A DNA stretch of 10,421 nt from Anaerolineales bacterium (GCA_015484985.1 WFUL01000071.1:1-10421), one strand, 5' to 3'. Counted from the stretch's first letter, positions 1 to 6,656 are shown. Notes: generated from the sequence alone by a model not told the origin. Numbers and translations are program-made.

Positions 1-87
1 ACCCAACAACACCACCAGGGCCACTGGAATCAATCGTTCGTAGAGAGGTGGATAACGGCGGGGCGGTACGGATTTCGGCTGGGACAT
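1..87 (-). CDS. N-terminal fragment of a probable membrane-anchored protein (runs off left edge)
   Basis: An open frame of 29 codons starts at the ATG whose first base is 87 and continues past position 1. A GAGGAGGG ribosome binding site lies about 9 nt upstream (near 98-106), which supports a genuine start. The visible protein begins MSQPKSVPPRRYPPLYERL, a proline- and arginine-rich stretch, and then turns hydrophobic (IPVALVVLLG). This looks like a short cytosolic tail entering a transmembrane helix or signal anchor. The gene starts 38 nt after the stop of the upstream transporter gene on the same strand, with no terminator between, so the two are probably cotranscribed. I do not recognise the family, and too little is present to name a function. 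Confidence 0.6.
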   Translation of the reverse strand, partial: MSQPKSVPPRRYPPLYERLIPVALVVLLG

Positions 88-125
88 AGGAACTATCCCT
101 CCTCGACACAGGAAAGTCGAAATCC

Positions 126-1457
126 TCACTCCTGCCAGGCCGCGCGCTCCCAGACCGAAGGCCCTTCGGTGCCGGCCTGACGCTGGAAGTCCGCCACCCG
201 GATGCCCGGCAACATACGTACGGCCAAGGCCAACAGTAAAGCCTCCAGGGCAAAGACGACCAGGTAACCTAATACCGGATCTTGAGCCAACTGCGTCACC
301 CCATCTCGCAACAAACCACCCGAAATGGAGCCAAACCAGCGGGAAAAGGCGTTGGCCATCCCCCAGGCTCCCATGTACAGACCCACCCGTCCGGGGGTGG
401 TCAAATCGAACATCAAGGACATGTTCGAAACCGTAGACAGCCCCGTACCACTACCCAATAGGAGTAAGCCCACATAGAACCACCCCTCATGCACCAGAAA
501 ACCTGCTCCCAGAATTACCAGGAAACCGACCAGGGCCGTCACGTTCCCACTCTGGGCCAAGACGCGCTTGGGAATGCGCTGTTCCAGCCATCCACCGACC
601 AAAAGGGTGAGGAGGAAACACGCGCCCCAGAGGGCGGTGATGCGGGTGGTCACGTGGACGGGCATCCCGAAGGCCTCGGCCGCAAAGGGTTCCAAAAGCA
701 CATCTTGCGCCAGCAACGCGGTCAGGAGAAGCACCAAGTAGAGAAAAAAACGTCGAGCCTGGGAATTATCCATCAGGAGCCGAAGGACTTCACGAAAACG
801 TTCCCGTCGGGCCTCCTGAGAAGGGGGCTCCAGGGGGCGTCGAGGTTCCAGACCCCACAGTCCGAGCAACCCCAGCCCCAGGGCCGTCCATCCCACCCAT
901 TGGAAGGCCGATACCAAGGTCTCAGGTGTATAGGGTTCCAACAAACGGCTCAGTCCTATCGAAGTAGCGATGATACCGACGATCATCATGGTCATCATGA
1001 CGGCCACGGTCCGGCCCCGTGCGCCTGGCTCCGACCGCTCCCCGGCCAGGGCGAAATAGGACACGGTGGAGAAGTTGTAGCCCATGCCCCACGCGCCAAA
1101 GGCCAGAAAGGCCAGGAGCCATCCCGTCAAGCCCGCCTCGCGGAGCACAAAGGCAGCACGCGGGGTGCTCATCACCCCCACAACGCAAAGCACCAAACCC
1201 AACACGATATACGGGGTACGTCGGCGTCCCAGCAAGGGATGCCGATCCGCATAGGCACCGATGAAGACCTGGATGGGGGAAAGCAGGTAGGGCAGGGAGG
1301 CCAACAGCGCCACCAGCGCCGCGGAGAAGCCCAGTTCCTTAATCATGACCCGGTTCAGCGTGCCGTTAATGGGGACCAGGGTCATGGCCACGGCCAGGTG
1401 AATCAACCCCAATTGAAAGCGATATCGCGTGGCCATCAACGAGCGCAACCATCCCAT
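126..1457 (-). CDS. PucC/BCD-family major facilitator superfamily transporter
   Basis: This is a polytopic membrane protein of 443 aa with about twelve hydrophobic segments. Features point to the PucC (bacteriochlorophyll delivery, BCD) branch of the MFS rather than a generic drug exporter. They are the N-terminal segment with LNRVMIKELG, an MFS motif-A-like loop GAYADRHPLLGRRRTPY near residues 67-83, the signature QDVLLEPFAAEAFGM near 251-265, and GLYMGAWGMANAF...GGLLRD near 359-385. Family members act in assembly of light-harvesting complexes or pigment handling in phototrophs, but relatives also occur in non-phototrophs with unknown substrate. No photosynthesis gene is visible here, so no substrate is assigned. 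The frame is open to a GTG at 1481. I prefer the ATG at 1457 because GGGGAGG sits 5 nt upstream of it. The partial gene at 1-87 follows at 38 nt. Confidence 0.85.
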   Translation of the reverse strand: MGWLRSLMATRYRFQLGLIHLAVAMTLVPINGTLNRVMIKELGFSAALVALLASLPYLLSPIQVFIGAYADRHPLLGRRRTPYIVLGLVLCVVGVMSTPRAAFVLREAGLTGWLLAFLAFGAWGMGYNFSTVSYFALAGERSEPGARGRTVAVMMTMMIVGIIATSIGLSRLLEPYTPETLVSAFQWVGWTALGLGLLGLWGLEPRRPLEPPSQEARRERFREVLRLLMDNSQARRFFLYLVLLLTALLAQDVLLEPFAAEAFGMPVHVTTRITALWGACFLLTLLVGGWLEQRIPKRVLAQSGNVTALVGFLVILGAGFLVHEGWFYVGLLLLGSGTGLSTVSNMSLMFDLTTPGRVGLYMGAWGMANAFSRWFGSISGGLLRDGVTQLAQDPVLGYLVVFALEALLLALAVRMLPGIRVADFQRQAGTEGPSVWERAAWQE

Positions 1458-1501
1458 GCACACCTCCCCTTCTTTGCCCACTACAAAGCCGGTTTATTTT
1501 G

Positions 1502-1530
1502 ACCTTAGTCCCCCGGGAGAGGAGCGTCAA
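1502..1530 (-). promoter_or_regulatory. Candidate sigma-70 type promoter for the PucC-like gene
   Basis: On the minus strand TTGACG (1525-1530) is followed after 17 nt by TAAGGT (1502-1507). The -35 is close to consensus and the spacing is ideal, but the -10 matches only three of six positions. It lies about 45 nt upstream of the chosen ATG, so the leader would be short. The call rests on motif and position only. Confidence 0.4.
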
Positions 1531-1582
1531 CGCAGGTTTCCGTAGATTTCGCCTGGAGCCTGCGGAGGTTTCTCGTTCGCCA

Positions 1583-1611
1583 TTGACAGAACCCCTCCCT
1601 TTCGCTACAAT
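1583..1611 (+). promoter_or_regulatory. Sigma-70 type promoter of the rplJL operon
   Basis: A perfect -35 TTGACA (1583-1588) is separated by exactly 17 nt from TACAAT (1606-1611), which differs from TATAAT by one base. Transcription would start near 1618. That gives a leader of about 175 nt before rplJ, containing the L10-leader element and the attenuator. High strength fits a ribosomal protein operon. Confidence 0.85.
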
Positions 1612-1636
1612 GCGGGCGGTCACAGAAGCGAACATG

Positions 1637-1691
1637 TGCGCCGAAGACCGCAGGGGCCCGGAAGGGCTTAATGCCTCCCTGCCGAGGCGCA
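1637..1691 (+). ncRNA. Ribosomal protein L10 leader (autoregulatory mRNA element)
   Basis: This cis-acting mRNA element in front of rplJ is the known type of binding site for the L10(L12) complex. Three helices can be drawn by hand. P1 pairs UGCGCC (1637-1642) with GGCGCA (1686-1691). P2 pairs GCAGGG (1650-1655) with CCCUGC (1677-1682). P3 pairs GCCC (1656-1659) with GGGC (1664-1667) around a GGAA tetraloop of GNRA type. The asymmetric internal loop GAAGACC/CGA between P1 and P2 resembles the kink-turn region of L10 leaders. The segment CUUAAUGCCUCCCUGCCGAGG resembles their conserved 3' side. Its position directly upstream of rplJ supports the call. The 3' strand of P1 overlaps the antiterminator described separately. 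Confidence 0.85.
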
Positions 1692-1734
1692 AAGGCGGCA
1701 TCCCCTTCATGGGAAGGGGAAAAGGCGTCTTTGC
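1689..1734 (+). promoter_or_regulatory. Candidate antiterminator helix in the rplJL leader
   Basis: GCAAAGGCG (1689-1697) can pair with CGUCUUUGC (1726-1734) over 9 bp with one G-U pair. The enclosed sequence forms a further hairpin, UCCCCUU (1701-1707) with AAGGGGA (1714-1720). This helix uses the 5' arm of the downstream terminator. It also uses bases 1689-1691 of the L10-leader P1 stem, so it is mutually exclusive with both. The expected logic is that free L10(L12) stabilises P1, breaks the antiterminator and lets the terminator form. The pairing is seen in the sequence; the mechanism is inferred by analogy with the Bacillus subtilis rplJL leader. Confidence 0.65.
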
Positions 1735-1758
1735 CCGGCAGGTGGCAAAGACGTTTTT
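1726..1758 (+). terminator. Intrinsic terminator (attenuator) upstream of rplJ
   Basis: A perfect 10-bp stem, CGTCTTTGCC (1726-1735) with GGCAAAGACG (1744-1753), has an 8-nt loop and is followed at once by TTTTT (1754-1758) and then CGTTT. It lies between the promoter and the rplJ ribosome binding site. It therefore cannot be an end-of-operon terminator and should act as an attenuator. Its 5' arm is the partner of the antiterminator strand 1689-1697. Confidence 0.8.
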
Positions 1759-1791
1759 CGTTTGCCACACCGCCCAACAAGGAGGTGCACC

Positions 1792-2340
1792 TTGGCCATC
1801 TCACGAGCACGGAAGAAGGAATTCCTGGAGCAGTACAAGCAGTACCTGGAACAGGCCCAGGGAGCCATCCTGGTGACCTTCCAGGGATTGACGGTGCCCG
1901 AAATGGAGGACCTGCGCAAGCGGTTGCGAGAGCAGGGAGCCACTTTCATGGTGGTCAAGAACACCCTGCTACGCATCGCGCTGGAGGAAACGGGATATCC
2001 CCTGCCTGACGGTCCGGTGCTGGAAGGCCCGACGGCCGTGGTCTTCACCCTGGAAGACCCGGTTTCCGCGGCCAAGACGGTGATGGACTTCATCAAGGAC
2101 CATGAAGAGCAACTGAACGTCAAGGCCGGTTACATCGAGCGTCGCGTCATCACGGCCGACGAGGTGAAGCAACTGGCCAAGCTGCCGCCCCTGCCCGTGC
2201 TGCGGGCCCAGCTCATCGGTCTGCTCATGGCTCCGGCCACCAAGCTGGCCCGCTTGCTCTACGAACCCGGCCGTCAGGTGGCCACGGTCATCAAGGCCTA
2301 CAGCGAGCAGGGCGCGCAAGGCGAATCCCAGGCTGCTTGA
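1792..2340 (+). CDS. rplJ: 50S ribosomal protein L10
   Basis: L10 forms the base of the ribosomal stalk. It binds the L11-binding region of 23S rRNA through its N-terminal domain and carries L7/L12 dimers on its C-terminal helix, and so helps recruit translation factors. The 182-aa product is in the usual size range. It has the family opening AISRARKKEFLEQY, the strand GAILVTFQGLTV, the segment ATFMVVKNTLLRIAL, and a C-terminal helix ending LLYEPGRQVATVIKAYSEQ that should hold L12. The frame stays open upstream to 1762. I chose the TTG at 1792 because it gives the family N-terminus and because AAGGAGG (1779-1785) sits 6 nt before it, so the initiation codon is a non-ATG one. rplL follows after 45 nt in the same transcript. 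Autogenous control by the leader is likely. Confidence 0.96.
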   Translation: MAISRARKKEFLEQYKQYLEQAQGAILVTFQGLTVPEMEDLRKRLREQGATFMVVKNTLLRIALEETGYPLPDGPVLEGPTAVVFTLEDPVSAAKTVMDFIKDHEEQLNVKAGYIERRVITADEVKQLAKLPPLPVLRAQLIGLLMAPATKLARLLYEPGRQVATVIKAYSEQGAQGESQAA

Positions 2341-2385
2341 AGCGCATCCATTGCCATTCACTCTATACGAAGGAGGTTGTGAACC

Positions 2386-2772
2386 ATGGCGGATCTGCAA
2401 AAACTCGTGGAAGAACTGAGCCAGCTGACGGTGATGGAAGCCGCGGAGCTGGCCAAGATGCTGGAAGAGAAGTGGGGCGTGTCCGCAGCCGCTCCCGTGG
2501 CGGTGGCCGCGGTGCCCGGTGCGGGTGCCCCTGGCGCGGCGGAAGAAGCCAAGGAAGAAAAGACGGAATTCGACGTGGTCATCAAGGACGCGGGTCCCAA
2601 GAAGATTCAGGTCATCAAGGTCATCCGACAGCTCACCAACCTGGGCCTCAAGGAGGCCAAGCAGGTGGCCGAAACCCCCGGCGCCAAAATCCTCGAGGGC
2701 GTGCCCAAGGAGGAAGCCGAGGCGGCCAAGGCCAAACTGGAAGAAGTTGGCGCGGTGGTGGAAATCGTCTGA
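2386..2772 (+). CDS. rplL: 50S ribosomal protein L7/L12
   Basis: This is the multicopy stalk protein, which binds L10 through its N-terminal dimerisation domain and contacts elongation and initiation factors through its C-terminal domain. The 128-aa acidic product has the three expected parts. A helical N-terminal domain covers about residues 1-31 (LQKLVEELSQLTVMEAAELAKMLEEKWG). A flexible Ala/Pro/Gly/Val-rich hinge covers about 32-50. A C-terminal domain follows, containing EKTEFDVVIKDAGPKKIQVIKVIR and GLKEAKQVAETPGAKILEGVPKEEAEAAKAKLEEVGA. The start ATG has AGGAGG (2371-2376) 9 nt upstream. The gene is the last of the operon and is followed within 35 nt by a strong terminator. The rpoB/rpoC genes that often follow rplL are absent here. 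Confidence 0.97.
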   Translation: MADLQKLVEELSQLTVMEAAELAKMLEEKWGVSAAAPVAVAAVPGAGAPGAAEEAKEEKTEFDVVIKDAGPKKIQVIKVIRQLTNLGLKEAKQVAETPGAKILEGVPKEEAEAAKAKLEEVGAVVEIV

Positions 2773-2805
2773 CCTTCCCCCTGCCCTTCGGCGCACAAGA
2801 CCCAA

Positions 2806-2840
2806 AAAACAGCAGACGGCCCGATGCCGTCTGCTGTTTT
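2806..2840. terminator. Bidirectional intrinsic terminator between rplL and uvrB
   Basis: A perfect 15-bp inverted repeat (2806-2820 with 2826-2840) surrounds a 5-nt loop. The outer AAAA/TTTT pairs give a U-tract in both directions: TTTTATTT for rplL transcription on the plus strand, and TTTTTT for uvrB on the minus strand. The right arm ends inside the uvrB stop codon (2839-2841), so the two converging genes share one compact terminator. Confidence 0.92.
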
Positions 2841-4851
2841 ATTTCACGGTCTCCAAGTACTTCTTCAACTCGAAAATCCGGTCCCGCAAGGCCGCAGCCT
2901 TTTCGAACTCCAGCCGGTCCGCAGCGGCTTTCATCTCGGCCTTGAGGGATTCGATAAGGTGCCGCAGGTCTTCGGGACTCATGGCCTCGGGACGCACATC
3001 GTACAAACCGGGCTCCTCGGCCATCGCGGGGGCCCGCGCCGCTTCCCGTTCCAGGGCCACCCGGTCCGTGAGATCGTACACGGGTTTGACAATGGGTTTC
3101 GGCGTGATGCCGTGTTTGCGGTTGTACTCCAGTTGGATACGACGCCGCCGCTCCGTCTCCCGAATGGCCTCCTCCATGGCCGGGGTGATGAGATCCGCGT
3201 ACATAATCACCTTGCCGTTCACATGTCGGGCCGCGCGGCCGATGGTCTGGATGAGCGCAGTGGCCGAACGCAAAAAGCCCTCCTTGTCCGCATCCAGGAT
3301 GGCCACCAGGGAGACCTCGGGCAGGTCCAGGCCCTCCCGTAGCAAGTTGATGCCCACCACCACGTCGTACTTACCCAGGCGCAGGTCCCGCAAAATGCCC
3401 ACCCGTTCTAAGGTATCGATATCCGAGTGCAGGTAAAAGGCCTTGATACCCTGCTCTTGCAAGTACTCGGCCAGTTTCTCGGCCATGCGTTTGGTCAGGG
3501 TGGTCACCAGAGCCCGCTCCCCTCGAGCCACACGCTGCCGGATTTCCCCGATAAGGTGCTCGATTTGCCCCCGGGTGGGTCGCACCTCGATTTCCGGGTC
3601 GGGGATGCCCGTGGGACGAATGAGCTGCTCGACGACCTGCTGGGCCTTGGAGAGTTCATACGGACCGGGAGTGGCGCTGGTGTAAATGGTGTACCCCATG
3701 CGCTCCTCGAATTCCTCGAAGGTCAGGGGACGGTTGTCCAGCGCGGAAGGCAGGCGAAAGCCGAAATCCACCAGGGTTTGTTTGCGGGTCCGGTCGCCGT
3801 GGTACATGGCCCGAATTTGGGGGATGGTCATGTGGGACTCGTCAATGATGAGCAGGTACTCGCTGGGCATGTAATCCATCAGGGTCCACGGCGGGGAGCC
3901 GGGGGGCCGTTGCTCCAGGTGGCGGGAGTAGTTCTCAATGCCCTTGCAATAGCCCATTTCCTTGAGCATCTCCAGGTCGAACCGGGTGCGCTGTTCCAGG
4001 CGCTGGGCCTCCAGAACCTTGCCCTGAGCGAGGAACCAGGCCACCCGCTCCTCCAGTTCCCGCTCGATGTCCTGAATGGCCTTCTGCAGTTTCTCCTCTT
4101 CCGTCAGGTAATGCTTGGCGGGGAAGATGTCGATGCTCATGTGCACCGCACGGCGCTCGCCGGTGATGAGGTCGTACTCCACGATGCGCTCCACTTCATC
4201 GCCGAAGAAGGTGATGCGGTACACCGTATCCTCCAGGTACGCGGGGGCCACTTCCAGCACATCCCCTCGCACCCGGAAGGTGCCGGGACGCAACTCCAGG
4301 TCGTTGCGCTGGTACTGGCTTTCCACCAACTGGCGCAGGAGGGCCTTGCGGCGGTAAATCTGGCCCACTTCCAGGTGGATGATGCCCCGGCCATAGGCCT
4401 CAGGGCTGCCCAGACCGTAAATCGCCGAGACCGAGGCCACGATGATGACGTCCTTGCGGCTCATGAGCGCGGTGGTAGCGGCCAGGCGCAGGCGGTCGAT
4501 TTCCTCATTGATGGAGGTGTCCTTCTCGATGTACAGGTCCTCTTCGGGCACGTAGGCCTCGGGCTGGTAGTAGTCGTAGTAGGAGACGAAGTACTCCACC
4601 GCGTTCTCGGGGAAGAACTCCCGGAATTCTGCGTACAACTGCGCGGCCAGGGTCTTGTTGTGGGCCAGCACCAATGCGGGCATTTGCAAGGCTTCGATAA
4701 TTTTAGCCACGGTAAACGTCTTGCCCGTACCCGTGGCCCCCAGAAGCACCTGGTGTTTGTAGCCCTTCCGCACACCTTCCACCAGGCGGCGGATGGCTTC
4801 CGGCTGGTCGCCTGTAGGCTCGTAGGGCGCGTGTACACGAAATTCGGGCAT
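2839..4851 (-). CDS. uvrB: UvrABC excinuclease subunit B
   Basis: UvrB is the helicase-like, damage-verifying subunit of nucleotide excision repair. It is loaded on DNA by UvrA, then recruits UvrC for incision. The 670-aa product matches the usual length (E. coli 673). It begins FRVHAPYEPTGDQPEAI and has Walker A GATGTGKT at 38-45. The damage-probing beta-hairpin region SYYDYYQPEAYVPEEDLYIEKD is at about 90-111, and the Walker B variant DESH is at 337-340. Helicase motifs near the end of domain 3 include NLLREGLDLPEVSLVAILDADKEGFLRS and QTIGRAARHVNG. A C-terminal UVR motif (LEFEKAAALRDRIFELKKYLE) provides the UvrC/UvrA contact. The frame is open upstream to 5169, but that extension is unrelated to the family, so I place the start at the ATG at 4851 even though its ribosome binding site is weak. 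I saw no SOS-type GAAC-N4-GTTC box upstream. Confidence 0.97.
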   Translation of the reverse strand: MPEFRVHAPYEPTGDQPEAIRRLVEGVRKGYKHQVLLGATGTGKTFTVAKIIEALQMPALVLAHNKTLAAQLYAEFREFFPENAVEYFVSYYDYYQPEAYVPEEDLYIEKDTSINEEIDRLRLAATTALMSRKDVIIVASVSAIYGLGSPEAYGRGIIHLEVGQIYRRKALLRQLVESQYQRNDLELRPGTFRVRGDVLEVAPAYLEDTVYRITFFGDEVERIVEYDLITGERRAVHMSIDIFPAKHYLTEEEKLQKAIQDIERELEERVAWFLAQGKVLEAQRLEQRTRFDLEMLKEMGYCKGIENYSRHLEQRPPGSPPWTLMDYMPSEYLLIIDESHMTIPQIRAMYHGDRTRKQTLVDFGFRLPSALDNRPLTFEEFEERMGYTIYTSATPGPYELSKAQQVVEQLIRPTGIPDPEIEVRPTRGQIEHLIGEIRQRVARGERALVTTLTKRMAEKLAEYLQEQGIKAFYLHSDIDTLERVGILRDLRLGKYDVVVGINLLREGLDLPEVSLVAILDADKEGFLRSATALIQTIGRAARHVNGKVIMYADLITPAMEEAIRETERRRRIQLEYNRKHGITPKPIVKPVYDLTDRVALEREAARAPAMAEEPGLYDVRPEAMSPEDLRHLIESLKAEMKAAADRLEFEKAAALRDRIFELKKYLETVK

Positions 4852-5084
4852 GGCTTCTCGTCCCCGGTGAATCCTCTGCCTCAGATCCCAACGGACCTCT
4901 CCCGGTCTGCCTTTGCATGATACCCCACAACGGCAGGGTGCGCGCGTAAGACTTTGGGAGCCGGGAAACCCGCGGCTTTCCCCCGAGCAAGGCTCCAGGG
5001 CGGCTTCGGGTTTGGGCATCCCTGACCTTTCCCTGACGATGCCGCGGACAATGGGGGACAGAAACCTTACGGAGGTCATGAGCC

Positions 5085-6656
5085 ATGCGCACGCGCTTTT
5101 GGGGAATGGCGATTTTGCTTGCGGTTTTGAGCGGGGTGGCCTGCGGCCTGCCCGGAAGACTGGCGCCATTCATCGCGGCGACCGCGACGCCTACCCCTAC
5201 ACCTACCTTTACATCGACACCGACATCGACCCCCACGCCCATCCCTGTCAAGTCCGACGTAGCCGTAGCGCAAATCCTGCTCCGTTACGACAGCCAGCAA
5301 CCTCTGGGCACCCTGGAGGCCACGCTGTGCAACCTGGGTGAGGAGGACTTCAAAGGTACCCTGCAGGTGGTCTTCCAGGCCAATGGCCGGACCTACACGG
5401 TGGACGTATCCCCCTCCCAGGCCCAAGGCCTGAGCTCCAGCCGATGCATAGACGTGTATCCTCCGGTGGATTTTGCCTTCTTTGGCATCACCCAGCCGGG
5501 CCCAGTAGAGGTAACCGTGCGTATAGAAGGCGCGCCCTACGGAGATCCGACCGAAAACCATTTGCTCCGGGAGCGAATCGAGATACGCTACTTGGAAACC
5601 CAACCTCCCGCGGAGGCCTTGCAGCGTTACCAGAAATGTGTGGAGAAATTCGGCCAGGTGTATCGATACGCCCCCTCCTTCTGCTTGCAACGCCTGCCCG
5701 ACTTCCCTATGGCCGAATGGAACGAAATTGCCAAGCGCCGGGGCGTCTTCACCGCCATTGGTCCCCGAGAACAGGAAGGACATTTTGCAGCCTGGGTGAT
5801 GGCCTTATCGACCTGCACTCCGGAGGTCCAACGCTTCTTGGGTATTCCCGAAGGTTTCCAAATCCCGTTCATAATTGCTCGATACGACCCCGAAGATAGT
5901 GCTAACGTATTGGCCATCACTTTCGGCGCCACGATTCTTCTCTATGAACATGAACAGGACGAGGATATGGATGATTTGGAGACTGACCAAATGTTGATAG
6001 AACTCATGCGAATTGGTTGTCAGCCCGGTCAAGTGATATTCACTGGTGCCTTTGAGCACGAACTCGTACACGCCCTTTTGTCCCTCTACATCGAAAACGA
6101 ATGGCACGGCTTCTTTATGGATTACATCTCCGAGGATGGGCAGGTGCTCCTACAAGGTGAGGATGACCTCACCAACCTGCTCCCCGGAAATCTGGATGAG
6201 GGGCTGGCTTACTGGGTAGGAGGCCAATTTCCTCCACCCCATCTCACCAAGACGGTTTGGCAATGCACGGACGAAGGTTTGATGTACACTGACTTGGGCG
6301 TTATCCTCCCCTATTTTCCCCTGGACTTATGGCGGTTCAGCGAATTTGAAGCCTGGTTGAGACGAAACTTACCCGCGGATTCTCCGTTGCGGGAGGTCTA
6401 CAACAATCCTGGGAATTTGTATCTCGACCTGCGCTACGCATCCGCCAAGTGCTTCTGGGATACCCTGGTGCAGATGGAAGGTCGGGAGGTCATCGGGAAG
6501 GTGCTGGCCCAACTGGCCGCGTATCCCGAGGAGGATACCTGCCTGTACCCCTTCGTCGAGGTAGCCCTGGCACCTGTAGTGCGGCCGGAAACCTTGAAGG
6601 TGCTGGAGGAGCGTTTCAACGTGCGTCCGGGCGTGGATGCTTGCGATTACGAGTAG
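5085..6656 (+). CDS. Secreted or lipid-anchored putative zinc metallopeptidase with HExxH motif
   Basis: This 523-aa protein belongs to no family I can name with certainty. Residues 1-20 form a signal sequence ending VLSGVAC. Cys20 could be a lipidation site, although Gly at -3 makes the lipobox atypical. A Thr/Pro/Ser linker (33-54) follows, then a beta-rich module (about 57-170) that resembles CARDB/Ig-like extracellular domains. The C-terminal half carries HELVH at 325-329 in the context FEHELVHALLSLYI, and NLDEGLAYWVGG with Glu372 43 residues further on. This is the arrangement expected for a gluzincin (peptidase MA-like) active site, with two His and a distal Glu as zinc ligands. Several cysteines (e.g. 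82, 121) could form disulfides outside the cell. GGAGGT (5071-5076) supports the ATG at 5085. The gene stands alone, divergent from uvrB, and ends in its own terminator. The peptidase call is inferred from motifs only. Confidence 0.75.
   Translation: MRTRFWGMAILLAVLSGVACGLPGRLAPFIAATATPTPTPTFTSTPTSTPTPIPVKSDVAVAQILLRYDSQQPLGTLEATLCNLGEEDFKGTLQVVFQANGRTYTVDVSPSQAQGLSSSRCIDVYPPVDFAFFGITQPGPVEVTVRIEGAPYGDPTENHLLRERIEIRYLETQPPAEALQRYQKCVEKFGQVYRYAPSFCLQRLPDFPMAEWNEIAKRRGVFTAIGPREQEGHFAAWVMALSTCTPEVQRFLGIPEGFQIPFIIARYDPEDSANVLAITFGATILLYEHEQDEDMDDLETDQMLIELMRIGCQPGQVIFTGAFEHELVHALLSLYIENEWHGFFMDYISEDGQVLLQGEDDLTNLLPGNLDEGLAYWVGGQFPPPHLTKTVWQCTDEGLMYTDLGVILPYFPLDLWRFSEFEAWLRRNLPADSPLREVYNNPGNLYLDLRYASAKCFWDTLVQMEGREVIGKVLAQLAAYPEEDTCLYPFVEVALAPVVRPETLKVLEERFNVRPGVDACDYE
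5181..5246 (+). repeat. Thr-Pro-rich low-complexity linker coding repeat
   Basis: Twenty-two codons (residues 33-54 of the metallopeptidase) encode an irregular TPTPT/STPTSTPTP repeat from imperfect hexanucleotide units such as CCTACA and CGACAC. Linkers of this kind join the membrane anchor or signal to folded domains in extracellular proteins. They are frequent in Chloroflexota, which is part of the reason for the taxonomic guess. Such DNA may vary in length between strains. Confidence 0.75.

Noticed and set aside
1458..1481. GTG at 1481 as the start of the PucC-like gene
   Set aside because: The ATG at 1457 has GGGGAGG at ideal spacing. Using the GTG would place that ribosome binding site inside the coding region.
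489..1502. 337-codon plus-strand frame opposite the PucC-like gene
   Set aside because: The product is Gln/His/Gly-rich with no hydrophobic core or family signal, and it overlaps a well supported gene.
1969..2805. 278-codon minus-strand frame opposite rplJ-rplL
   Set aside because: It is antisense to two certain ribosomal protein genes, and its Gly/His/Leu-rich repetitive product is typical of complement translation.
3427..4920. 497-codon open frame on the plus strand opposite uvrB
   Set aside because: It lies entirely antisense to a clear uvrB, is rich in His, Gly and Val as expected from the complement of uvrB codons, and shows no domain or ribosome binding site. It is a GC-rich shadow frame.
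4917..4922. Minus-strand TATCAT as a -10 box for uvrB
   Set aside because: No -35-like sequence occurs 16-18 nt upstream (the region is GC-only), and no extended -10 TG is present. The uvrB promoter remains unidentified.
4852..5169. N-terminal extension of uvrB by about 106 residues
   Set aside because: The extra sequence is Pro/Arg/Ser-rich and unlike UvrB. The family N-terminus begins at the ATG at 4851, and the extension would overlap the start of the divergent metallopeptidase gene.
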